Shown here: in pieces, positions 34,097-42,263 of the stretch | Position numbering within the stretch: the first letter of the stretch is position 1 | Layout: each line of letters opens with the position of its first letter | Assembly: GCA_027214385.1 (NCBI GenBank) | Contig: JAPVXR010000001.1 | Location: 558,001 to 622,000, forward strand | Origin: Cryomorphaceae bacterium 1068 | GTDB lineage: Bacteria > Bacteroidota > Bacteroidia > Flavobacteriales_D > Cryomorphaceae | DNA length: 64,000 nucleotides | Reading direction: 5' to 3' | Position numbers and translations under genes: made by a program | Notes under the pieces: model-generated | What the model saw: the letters and a program-made list of their open reading frames with translations, nothing else | Databases searched by the model: none | Told to the model about the DNA's origin: nothing

Positions 34097-35058
34097 TCGC
34101 TACTAAATTTATCAAATAAGCACAGCTTGAGGTAATTTTTCTTGCAGTTTATTCTAACCACTCCTTTGGCTAGAAAATCAAATCCGAGCATACCGTCTAT
34201 TTGAGTTCCGTAAACATCGCTTATTCCATCGAGATTGGTGATGAGCGTTTGCATTCCCAAAATGGTATTGTTACTTATCTGAAAGTCATTTAATCGGCCA
34301 AAGAGGATCTCAACGTTTCCTTCTCCAACACCGCTCAAACTGCGACGGCCAGTAATCGAAATGGTTTCCAGTACTTTCTTGTTTACTCTTGAATTCAATG
34401 CGTTGGTCTCAGCACCCGTATCGAAGCCAAAGCGAAGTTTTTTTCCTGCTATGTAGCAATCGGTAAAAACCGTATTGTCAAAGACGCCGATGCTTTGTGT
34501 GATTTCACACTTAAAAGTCGGTGGAGCTTTTATGCAGTTTCCATCTTTATCCGTTTTGTACAATTTGAGAACATTGTTTCTGACGTCAATCTCCATTTCA
34601 AAACCTTTGAAGAGATTAAGGCCGAGGAGTCCTAGAACTTTGATACCTCTTACATTTTCTATCTCCCCAAGGTTTATCAAATCGGCGTCTAAGTTGGCGT
34701 AGCTTATATTTTTGAGTTTTAAGCTTTCCACTCTAACCAAATCGATCAAGTTAGATGCTCCCGTTATGCCCTTCGCATTTGCGCTCTTTCTTTTCTTATA
34801 ATCTCTGAAATAGGTGCGATTCAATATCAGATAGGGGGCACCCGTATCAAAAATGAAATTTCCCCGAAGTGAATCGACTTGAGCCTCTATGATCAGTAAT
34901 CTCCCGGCTCGCTTAAAAGGAATTGTCACCACATCCACATCACAAGTTGCCTCAGGATCTGTGGTGGATAAGGAGAATAGTGCTTCTTTCGGAGCCGAGT
35001 CATGGAATTGACTTTGTGCCAGAAATAGAAAAGAGAAGACGAAGGGAATAAATTTCAT
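34093..35058 (-). CDS. Exported retropepsin-like aspartyl protease (two DTG motifs)
   Basis: A 321-residue protein with a weak signal peptide (MKFIPFVFSFLFLAQS). Two halves each carry a catalytic-type motif: NFIFDTGAPYLILN at ~66-79 and FGFDTGAETNALN near 210, each followed by hydrophobic-hydrophobic-Gly patterns (LGLLGLNLF; DGMLGFDFL), as in the gag-polyprotein/aspartyl-protease PF13650-like family. Single-chain two-lobed proteases of this kind are common in Bacteroidota, but substrates are unknown. First gene of a two-gene operon with the glycogen-binding-like protein. Confidence 0.82.
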   Translation of the reverse strand: MKFIPFVFSFLFLAQSQFHDSAPKEALFSLSTTDPEATCDVDVVTIPFKRAGRLLIIEAQVDSLRGNFIFDTGAPYLILNRTYFRDYKKRKSANAKGITGASNLIDLVRVESLKLKNISYANLDADLINLGEIENVRGIKVLGLLGLNLFKGFEMEIDVRNNVLKLYKTDKDGNCIKAPPTFKCEITQSIGVFDNTVFTDCYIAGKKLRFGFDTGAETNALNSRVNKKVLETISITGRRSLSGVGEGNVEILFGRLNDFQISNNTILGMQTLITNLDGISDVYGTQIDGMLGFDFLAKGVVRINCKKNYLKLCLFDKFSSE

Positions 35059-35114
35059 CTGGTACCAAAGATGAATTCTTTTTCGATTGCTTCAATGAAA
35101 AAAGTGTTAAACGG

Positions 35115-35163
35115 TTTGTTAGTTATGTAAAGTATTCTTTACATTTGTAAAGCAAACTTTACA
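35115..35163 (+). promoter_or_regulatory. Promoter with two perfect 18-bp operators
   Basis: TTTG (35115-35118), 21-bp spacer and TACATTTG (35140-35147) form a full Bacteroidota promoter. Two identical-arm palindromes, TGTAAAG-N4-CTTTACA, lie at 35126-35143 and 35146-35163, 20 bp apart, on the same face of the helix. The first covers the spacer and most of the -7 box; the second covers the transcription start and ends 2 bp before the ATG at 35166. This arrangement is typical of strong autorepression, most likely by the HTH protein encoded two genes on. Confidence 0.8.
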
Positions 35164-35165
35164 TT

Positions 35166-35648
35166 ATGAAATCTACCTTATTTCCCTATTCATACCGTTA
35201 CATTGGTTGGCCACTGTTGATTGCAGGCTTGATTCTCGGCTTTTTTGTGGTCTTTTTTGAGTTCTCCATTCCTTGGCTGGAATTTAAAGTTCTAGGCATT
35301 GGAGAGGAGATTTCTCTCATTTCGGGTCAGGATGAAGCCGCATTTCCGATTTTTATAAACGATAATTTCACGAACGAGATCGTTGCCTTGCTCGTGCTAA
35401 TCGGGTCAGTGTTCATCGCTTTTTCAAAAGAAAAGGTGGAAGATGAGTTTTTTCAGCAGCTCAGATTCAAGTCATTAATTTGGGCGTTGAAAATTCAGTC
35501 TCTTCTTTTGCTTTTGGCCATTTTGTTCCTTTATAATATTGCCTTCTTGCAGTTTATGATGATTGCACTGGTCTCTTTTTACGTTTTCTACATCGGCCGT
35601 TATCATTTCCAATTAATGAAACTTAAAAAGTCAGCTCATGCAGAATAG
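35166..35648 (+). CDS. Small four-helix membrane protein, partner of HTH regulator
   Basis: A 160-residue integral membrane protein with about four hydrophobic segments: GWPLLIAGLILGFFVVFF (14-31), EIVALLVLIGSVFIAF (76-91), ALKIQSLLLLLAILFLY (103-119) and FMMIALVSFYVFYIG. A short cytoplasmic charged stretch KEKVEDEFFQQLRFKS lies between helices 2 and 3. Unknown function. It is the first gene of an operon with an XRE-type regulator, overlapping it by 11 nt; such membrane-protein/HTH pairs recur in bacteria, and the membrane protein may sense or relay a signal, but this is inference. Confidence 0.75.
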   Translation: MKSTLFPYSYRYIGWPLLIAGLILGFFVVFFEFSIPWLEFKVLGIGEEISLISGQDEAAFPIFINDNFTNEIVALLVLIGSVFIAFSKEKVEDEFFQQLRFKSLIWALKIQSLLLLLAILFLYNIAFLQFMMIALVSFYVFYIGRYHFQLMKLKKSAHAE

Positions 35649-35829
35649 ACTCAGAGAAATTCGCATGAGTGAGAACCTTTCTCAGCAAGCTTTAGCAGAA
35701 AGGACGGGCGTTAGCAGGCAGAGTATTCATGCCATCGAAAAAGGAAAATATGTTCCCTCTACCGAACTTGCACTTAAAATCTGCCGAGAACTGAAGAAGA
35801 AAGTGGAAGAGATTTTTTTCTTGGATTAG
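35638..35829 (+). CDS. XRE-family (Cro/C1-type) HTH transcriptional regulator
   Basis: A 63-residue protein that is almost only the DNA-binding domain: RLREIRMSENLSQQALAER, TGVSRQSIHAIEKGKYVPS, ALKICRELKKKVEEIFFL. It belongs to the short YozG-like group (helix-turn-helix with the GVSRQTI/HxIEKG recognition core, ending in EEIF). Start ATG lies within the end of the preceding gene (overlap 11 nt), so translation is coupled. It is the natural candidate to bind the TGTAAAG-N4-CTTTACA sites in the operon promoter. Its stop overlaps that of the convergent aldehyde dehydrogenase gene by 4 nt. Confidence 0.9.
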   Translation: MQNRLREIRMSENLSQQALAERTGVSRQSIHAIEKGKYVPSTELALKICRELKKKVEEIFFLD

Positions 35830-37241
35830 CCTAGAATTCGCTTGATCCAGGTGAATTTACTTTTGGTATACGGCGGGTATTTGATGGACGGATCGATCCA
35901 CGTTGCTGAATCGACAATGGTTTTGGCATTACTGAAACACTCGAAGCTATAGAAACCGTGGTAATGACCACTTCCACTTTGCTGGAGACCGCCCACGGGA
36001 AGGTCGGGGTTACCGAATTGTAGCAACGTATTGTTGATGCAGCCGCCGCCGAATTCTATTCGAGACAAAACGAAATCCCGCAATGCTTTATTCTTTCCAA
36101 AGTAGTAACAGGCCAGAGGATAGCGATTTCTTCTTACGATTTCGAGAATTTCTTTTTCCGTTTGCCATGTAAGGATAGGTAATACAGGTCCGAAAATCTC
36201 TTCTTTCATCACGTCATCGTCCATCGAAACATTCGCCAGCAGGGTAGGGGCGATGTACAAATCATCACGATCTGATTGTCCACCGATCATGATGTCTCCT
36301 GAATTCATCAACTTCTTAATGGCGTCAAACCTCTTCAAGTTTACGATGCGAGAGAAGGATTCACTCTTCTTTGGATCCGTGCCGTAAAATTCTTCAATCG
36401 CTTTTTTTGCCTCCTCAAGAAACTCATCGCGAAATCCTTCCTTGATTAATACGTAGTCGGGACTGACACAAGTCTGTCCGGCATTCATGAATTTTCCCCA
36501 AAGCAGTCGCTTTACTGTTGTCTTCATACTTCCGGTGCCATCAACTATGGCCGGGCTTTTCCCTCCCAATTCCAAAGTGGTAGAAGTGAGTTTTTCTGCA
36601 GCCATTTTCGCAATAGCACTTCCTACTTGTGGGCTTCCTGTGAAGAAAACGTGATTGAATTGAAAAGAACTCATCAACTCGGGTACTACCTCGTGTCCCA
36701 AGCCTTGAACCGTGCTGACGAAGGAAGGTTCGAAGACTTCCGAGATAATGTCTTCAACAATTCTGGCTATCGCCGAAGCATCTTCGCTCGGTTTTACGAC
36801 TGCACAACAACCTGCTGCAATTGCCCCTGCCAGTGGGTCCATCACCAACTGAAAAGGGTAATTCCAAGGGGCGATGATGAGCACCACTCCTTTTGGCTCG
36901 TAGCGCATGGCAGTGGTAGAAGGCTGCATGGCCAATGGAGTATCCCGTTTTACAGGATTCATCCATTCCTCAAGGTTTTTTCGGAGGTACTTAATTTCAT
37001 CTATAACGACTGATATTTCGGTCATGTAGGCCTCCATTTCTGATTTTCTCAAATCTGCGTGAAGAGCCTTGAGAATTTCTTTTTCATTTCGCTTTATAGC
37101 TTGCTCTAAACGCTCCAGCTGTGTCGATCGAAAAGAGAATTCGAGAGTTGAGCCGGTATCAAAAAAAGCTCTCTTGAGATCGAAGACGTCAGGTGTAATG
37201 GGAGTTTTGTGAACCGATATTTTATCCAAGGTTTCAGGCAT
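35826..37241 (-). CDS. Aldehyde dehydrogenase (ALDH3-like)
   Basis: A 471-residue NAD(P)-dependent dehydrogenase oxidising aldehydes to acids. The length and N-terminus match the ALDH3 group (fatty or aromatic aldehydes). Motifs: IIAPWNYPFQLVMDPLAGAI, catalytic Glu224 in TTLELGGKSP, catalytic Cys258 in MNAGQTCVSPDY, EEIFGPVLPIL. A few residues before residue 20 are non-conserved. There is no signal peptide, so it is cytoplasmic or peripheral on the membrane. Single gene. Confidence 0.94.
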   Translation of the reverse strand: MPETLDKISVHKTPITPDVFDLKRAFFDTGSTLEFSFRSTQLERLEQAIKRNEKEILKALHADLRKSEMEAYMTEISVVIDEIKYLRKNLEEWMNPVKRDTPLAMQPSTTAMRYEPKGVVLIIAPWNYPFQLVMDPLAGAIAAGCCAVVKPSEDASAIARIVEDIISEVFEPSFVSTVQGLGHEVVPELMSSFQFNHVFFTGSPQVGSAIAKMAAEKLTSTTLELGGKSPAIVDGTGSMKTTVKRLLWGKFMNAGQTCVSPDYVLIKEGFRDEFLEEAKKAIEEFYGTDPKKSESFSRIVNLKRFDAIKKLMNSGDIMIGGQSDRDDLYIAPTLLANVSMDDDVMKEEIFGPVLPILTWQTEKEILEIVRRNRYPLACYYFGKNKALRDFVLSRIEFGGGCINNTLLQFGNPDLPVGGLQQSGSGHYHGFYSFECFSNAKTIVDSATWIDPSIKYPPYTKSKFTWIKRILG

Positions 37242-37266
37242 ATTGCGAAAGTGTAATAACTTTTAA

Positions 37267-39189
37267 TTATAGACAGAAGTCAGTCACTTCTGCAGGTATT
37301 TTGTAACCTTCTTCAGTGGCCTTCTTCAGATGGATTCTGAACTTTTTGCAATCACCACTAAAGTAATAAATCAAAGCCTGCAAATAGATAGATTGTGCAC
37401 TTGGGTCTTTTACCGATTTTATTTCCTTTAGCGCATTGTCGTATTCGCCATTCAGCATGAAAGCCAAGGCGAGGTCTTCGGTAAATCCCGGGTTCAAGTG
37501 TTTGTTGAATCTCGCAAAAATGGCACTGTCCAGTATCTTTTGGTTCAGTTGATAGAATCGATCAATTCGGTGCAATTCATAATTAGAGTAGTTTCTTTCG
37601 AGTAGATAAACCAGGTCAGTGGCTCCACGGGAATTTATCAGAAGCCTGTCCGTTCTTAGCTGGAGTTCATCCCGTTCAGACTCTGTTAGTGCATTTATGT
37701 TTTCCTTGGTAGCTGCGTTAGAAATGCGCTGAGCTGCATAGTCATGTTCGTCGAAAATTAAGTTGACGAGCAGCGCCACTTCCAAATTTGAAATAGCGGG
37801 GATGGCTGAATTCATTTGGTCAAGGAAGGTGCGGTGCTCATATTTTCCTCCGGAAGTTTCATAAACTACCGAGTTGAACGCGAGTCTGAATTTATCTTTC
37901 AGAGACTGGATTTGTGAGGGGTCTGCCAATGCGTCGTATGAGACCTTTTCGTATTCAGTGTTTTCGGGAATGGTTGAAACGTCAAGCGGTAAATTCCTGC
38001 CCCAAAATATTAGCCCCATATCCAACAAATTGCTACCTGTTTGAAGAGCTTCCAAAGCTTTAATATCCTTTGCCGATCGACTTCTGGCCATTTCTTCATT
38101 TATCTCTTCCACCTTTTGTGGCAAAATGGCTGCCATAGCGTAGTCATGGTACTCGTCCTTGCGAAGAAATCGTGGGAGTTCAATTTGACCATTGACTATC
38201 GGCAATTTTACCTGAGTATTAATTCTATCCTTATCTCCGTATTTGAAATTGTAATTCCATAGAAGGTAATTGAGTCGACCCGATTCTGAGCCAAAATCCA
38301 TTGTGAGATTCATCGAGAAATCAGTGATGGACTTGTCTTTGATTATGGATTGAATGGGCAGTTTCGACAGATTGTCTCCAAAAATATCGTATCGAAGAAT
38401 GGTAAGATCATCTTCGGAGATCCAGACTTTGGCAGAAAGAAATTCAGGTGATTTTGAGATAAGTTCAAATTCTGATATGCCCGTCTCATGATTGTAATTA
38501 ACCAGATTTATTTGGAAATCCTTGTGCAAACTTCTTTTACCGAGTCTACCGGGATGCAAAGGCCAAACGGATACTTCTGACCTTTCAAAAGGCGAAAATT
38601 TACTGAGCAATCCAGCGGTGTGAATGCTGAAAAACTGAATTTCGTTTGTTGGATCAACGTTGCTTTGCACAAAGGCAAACTCCAAATCTTCAGGTACGCC
38701 GGTATTGTCGATAAGTACAATTCCTTCTCCTTCCAAAATTTCTATTGGTCTGGCTTCCAGGTATGACCGCACGGTAAGCTGACCGATGACCTGAGCTTCC
38801 AATTCTTCGTTTCTCCGTTTTTGGAAAGCTTCAAAAATAATTTCAGCCCATTTTTTTTCACTATCAGCCAAGATGTTCACTTGGCCTAATTCATTGATCG
38901 ATTTCGTCAAGGCGACAATCGGTAGTTTTTCGAGTTCAGTTGGTTTTAGACTGAGCGATTTATATCCCAAGTGTGATATGTGCACGAATTCTGCCTCAAA
39001 AAGCACGGTTTTTGAGATGGAAAAGAAGCCATCTTCATTGGCAATCACGCCCGCACTGATCGGTTGAAGTCTGACGGAGGAGTAGGGCAGTGGAATCCCT
39101 TCTTCGCTCACGACTCGCTTTTTGATATAATCCTGTGCGTTTGCGCTAAATACGAACACACTAATAATTATTGCTGCCATGTACTTCAT
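37267..39189 (-). CDS. Carboxypeptidase-regulatory-like exported protein
   Basis: A 640-residue protein from the ATG at 39189 (MKYMAAIIISVFVFSANA|QD); the frame runs further up but without support. Residues ~20-105 form a carboxypeptidase-regulatory-like domain (KRVVSEEGIPLPYSSVRL; GFFSISKTV; ISHLGYKSLSLKP). The remainder (charged, beta-rich, then helical from ~450) matches no family I can name; the C-terminal ~120 residues look like tetratricopeptide-type helices (ALAFMLNGEYDNALKEIKSV). Probably periplasmic. It ends 25 bp after the start of the aldehyde dehydrogenase gene, same strand. Confidence 0.75.
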   Translation of the reverse strand: MKYMAAIIISVFVFSANAQDYIKKRVVSEEGIPLPYSSVRLQPISAGVIANEDGFFSISKTVLFEAEFVHISHLGYKSLSLKPTELEKLPIVALTKSINELGQVNILADSEKKWAEIIFEAFQKRRNEELEAQVIGQLTVRSYLEARPIEILEGEGIVLIDNTGVPEDLEFAFVQSNVDPTNEIQFFSIHTAGLLSKFSPFERSEVSVWPLHPGRLGKRSLHKDFQINLVNYNHETGISEFELISKSPEFLSAKVWISEDDLTILRYDIFGDNLSKLPIQSIIKDKSITDFSMNLTMDFGSESGRLNYLLWNYNFKYGDKDRINTQVKLPIVNGQIELPRFLRKDEYHDYAMAAILPQKVEEINEEMARSRSAKDIKALEALQTGSNLLDMGLIFWGRNLPLDVSTIPENTEYEKVSYDALADPSQIQSLKDKFRLAFNSVVYETSGGKYEHRTFLDQMNSAIPAISNLEVALLVNLIFDEHDYAAQRISNAATKENINALTESERDELQLRTDRLLINSRGATDLVYLLERNYSNYELHRIDRFYQLNQKILDSAIFARFNKHLNPGFTEDLALAFMLNGEYDNALKEIKSVKDPSAQSIYLQALIYYFSGDCKKFRIHLKKATEEGYKIPAEVTDFCL

Positions 39190-39303
39190 GGGTGCCAAGT
39201 TAAAAAGCGAGGTATTAAAAAGCCCTTCATCAGAAGAGCTTTTTGACAAAAAATTGAAAATCTTACAAAAACCCACGATATTGTCTCAAACCGAAGTTTA
39301 GTC

Positions 39304-40725
39304 ATGCACAAATTATTTGCTACAGCTGCCCTTATCTTTTTGGGAATAACTGGTAATGCCCAATCCTTTGAAGTCGGAACTGCTGAATACACCTTTTTTG
39401 ATTCCGAAAGAAATAGAGAGATCCCTGCATTGCTCTATTATCCGTCAAACACGAGTGGTGCGAATACCGCTCCTGCCAATTCTACCCTCGGATTTCCCGT
39501 GGTGTCTTTTGGGCATGGCTTCGTCATTGAGCCTGCGGCATATGGGTGGTTAGGTGAGGTTTTAGCGACCAATGGCTACATTTTGGTTTTGCCCTCGACG
39601 GAAGCTCAACTGCTTCCTGCTCCTGATCATTTGAATTTTGGTCGTGACATTCGCTTTTGTGCCGAGGAAATCATTCGGTTAAGTGAACTCAGTGGAAATC
39701 CCCTTTCAGGAAAAGTATTACCTCGGTATGCTATTATGGGGCATTCCATGGGAGGAGGAGCGACTTATTTGGGAGCGTCTGAATCTGACAATGTCATCAC
39801 CACGATAACGTTTGCTGCGGCCGACACAGATCCATCAGCGATTTCTGCAGCTTTAAATGTAAATGTGCCATCTCTCGTAATTGCAGCCGAAGAGGATTGC
39901 GTTACGCCTGTTGCTTCCAATCAGTCGCCTATCTTTGAAAACTTACCTTCGGGAGAGAAGGCTTTGGTAACTATTGACAATGCTTCTCATTGCAATTTTA
40001 CTGATGGCAGTGCTAGCCTTTGCTACTTAGGAGAGGTATTTCCTTGCATTGCGTCAGGTCCATTTATTTCCTTATCGGAGCAGCACGAGCGCGTACTTGA
40101 TGTATTGCTGCCTTGGCTCGATCAGTATCTACGTTCAAATTGCTCGTCAGGGGAATTCTTCCTAACGGAACTGCAGGCAGGAGAAGCCGAAGGCAAATGG
40201 ACAAGTCAAGTGTTCGGAGGAGATTTTCTCCTTTGTGCTGCTGACTGTGAAATACCCCAATCTTTTCTGATAACTGAAGAAGCAGCAGGTTTTGTTTTGG
40301 ATTGGCAGCCGGTAGAAGATGCACTGGGGTATCAAATTCAAGCACGTTTGGACGGAAACATTATTGGATCGATCAATTCTTTTGGCACCTCTTTCTCAGT
40401 GACTCAATTAGACAATACACTGGATTTACAGTTTAGGATCAGAGCTTTTTGCCCGGCGCAAGGTTTGGGGAGTTTTAGTAGCTGGCAGTCAGGTTCTGCC
40501 TTGTCCCTTTCATTGAATAACAAGAACGGATTGACTTTGGACTATGGCACTTCAAGAGGGCTCGCAAATGTTTCAATCCAAAACATCAGAGGGGAAAAGG
40601 TATTGGAACATAATGTCTCTGATTTTAGCGGAAGTGTCAATATTTCCTTTTTGCCAAAAGGATTCTACGTCGCAAGAATTCAAGACTCTTTCGAAATTGA
40701 GGTCTTGAAATTTTCCGTTCAGTAA
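39304..40725 (+). CDS. Secreted alpha/beta-hydrolase (cutinase/dienelactone-hydrolase-like) with T9SS tail
   Basis: A 473-residue exported hydrolase. Signal peptide MHKLFATAALIFLGITGNA|QS. The catalytic domain (~25-275) has the oxyanion region VVSFGHGF, nucleophile elbow IMGHSMGGG (Ser148), acid Asp198 in EEDCVTP and base His229 in NASHCNF: the arrangement of chlorophyllase/cutinase/PET-hydrolase-like enzymes, though elbow here is GHSMGGG rather than the GWSMGGG usual in PETases. Extra Cys pairs may form disulfides. A fibronectin-III-like domain (~310-395) and a type A T9SS domain (NGLTLDYG; LPKGFYVARIQ) follow. Natural substrate is an ester, not identified. Confidence 0.88.
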   Translation: MHKLFATAALIFLGITGNAQSFEVGTAEYTFFDSERNREIPALLYYPSNTSGANTAPANSTLGFPVVSFGHGFVIEPAAYGWLGEVLATNGYILVLPSTEAQLLPAPDHLNFGRDIRFCAEEIIRLSELSGNPLSGKVLPRYAIMGHSMGGGATYLGASESDNVITTITFAAADTDPSAISAALNVNVPSLVIAAEEDCVTPVASNQSPIFENLPSGEKALVTIDNASHCNFTDGSASLCYLGEVFPCIASGPFISLSEQHERVLDVLLPWLDQYLRSNCSSGEFFLTELQAGEAEGKWTSQVFGGDFLLCAADCEIPQSFLITEEAAGFVLDWQPVEDALGYQIQARLDGNIIGSINSFGTSFSVTQLDNTLDLQFRIRAFCPAQGLGSFSSWQSGSALSLSLNNKNGLTLDYGTSRGLANVSIQNIRGEKVLEHNVSDFSGSVNISFLPKGFYVARIQDSFEIEVLKFSVQ

Positions 40726-40770
40726 AATGAAGGAAAAATTCTGCTATTTTGCCTGATTATATCTTGGCAT

Positions 40771-42255
40771 ATGGCAGAGGAACATTCAAAATCAAACGAG
40801 GACACCGCCCGTATTGGGCAAGAGAAAAAAGTAGAGGAGAGCAGTAGAAATCTGGCAAGGCGTTTTTCGCTTTTATGGTTAGAACTCTATCGTTTTTTCT
40901 CTGCTTTACTCAGCATAAGAGAAGAAACCGACTACGAGAAAACCCGAGAGGGAATTGTCAAGGATGTATCATTTAGAGGTCACACGGTCTACATTCTTAT
41001 CTGTTCCATTTTCATAGCTTCTATCGGACTCAACCTAAATTCTCCCGCTGTAATAATCGGAGCCATGCTTATTGCTCCGCTGATGGGGCCAATTTTGGGA
41101 ATCGGTCTCGCTCTTGGTACCAACGACGACGAGCTGTTGATCAAATCCTTGAAGAATTTTGGTGTGATGGTGAGCATTAGTTTGATCACGAGTACAGTAT
41201 ATTTTATTCTCACTCCATTGGTTGAATATCAGCCTGAACTTTTGGCAAGGACGAAACCGACCACGCTCGATATTTTTGTTGCCATATTTGGAGGTGTGGC
41301 AGGAATCGTGGCAGGTTCGCGAAAAGAGAAGAGCAATGTAATTCCAGGTGTAGCGATAGCCACGGCACTCATGCCTCCGCTGTGCACTGCGGGATTTGGA
41401 TTGGCTACAGGTAATTGGCCATTCTTTTTTGGAGCGTTTTATCTCTTCTTACTTAACTCAATTTTCATTTGTGCAGCGACCTTGATTGGAGTGAGATACT
41501 TGCGATTTCCTCTGCGGAAATTCGTCAATGTCAAGCGAGAAAAGAGAGTGAGATTTTACATGGCTCTTTTTACAACTATCGTAATTCTCCCTAGTCTTTG
41601 GATTTTTTGGGGAGTATTGAAAGAGTCATGGTTCAAAGGGCATGCAGAGAGTTTCGTAGCCGAGGTGGTCAAAATGGATGGTGCCAGAATTGTCAATCAA
41701 AACTTTGTTTACAACGATTCTCTTTCTACCATTGAAGTTTTTGTTTTTGGTTCTCAAATACCTGAAGATACAATAGTTAAATGGCGTTCAAAATTGCCAA
41801 CTTACGGGCTGGAAACCTGTCAGCTTGAAGTTTTTGATGGGGATAATAGAGATGATGAAAAAGAGTTGGACTTGCTTTCGGGAAAGCTCCAAGCCAGTAT
41901 TCGAGCAGACATCGTAAAAGATATTTATGATCGAAACGAGGCGCTGCTGGAAGACAAGGAAGAGCGAATCAGATTATTGGAGCGGGAACTCAATCGCAGA
42001 GCTCAATCAGAAGTTAATATTGACGTTTTGAGCAAGGAGCTGGCCATCACTTTTTCTGAACTCAAGAGCATAGCCTATGCTACATCTTTCGAAAAAGACT
42101 TTCAAACGAATGGAGTGGATACCATTCCGAGCTTTTTGGTAAAGTGGGATCCCAAGCTTTCTAAGAAAAACCGGCTCAAAAAAGAAGCTCAACTAAACGA
42201 GCTTATGCTTGTTCGGTTGAGCTTAGATACGGTTCGAATAATTCCATTCGAATGA
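40771..42255 (+). CDS. DUF389 membrane protein with coiled-coil C-terminus
   Basis: A 494-residue protein. The DUF389/TIGR00341 core (~45-270) has about six membrane helices (ICSIFIASIGLNLNSPAVIIGAMLIAPLMGPILG; SNVIPGVAIATALMPPLCTAG). After a periplasmic-type globular part the last ~120 residues form a Glu/Lys-rich coiled coil (EALLEDKEERIRLLERELN). The N-terminal 40 residues are charged. Family function is unknown. It stands alone, convergent with the cupredoxin gene only 8 bp away. Confidence 0.85.
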   Translation: MAEEHSKSNEDTARIGQEKKVEESSRNLARRFSLLWLELYRFFSALLSIREETDYEKTREGIVKDVSFRGHTVYILICSIFIASIGLNLNSPAVIIGAMLIAPLMGPILGIGLALGTNDDELLIKSLKNFGVMVSISLITSTVYFILTPLVEYQPELLARTKPTTLDIFVAIFGGVAGIVAGSRKEKSNVIPGVAIATALMPPLCTAGFGLATGNWPFFFGAFYLFLLNSIFICAATLIGVRYLRFPLRKFVNVKREKRVRFYMALFTTIVILPSLWIFWGVLKESWFKGHAESFVAEVVKMDGARIVNQNFVYNDSLSTIEVFVFGSQIPEDTIVKWRSKLPTYGLETCQLEVFDGDNRDDEKELDLLSGKLQASIRADIVKDIYDRNEALLEDKEERIRLLERELNRRAQSEVNIDVLSKELAITFSELKSIAYATSFEKDFQTNGVDTIPSFLVKWDPKLSKKNRLKKEAQLNELMLVRLSLDTVRIIPFE

Positions 42256-42263
42256 GTTCGATT

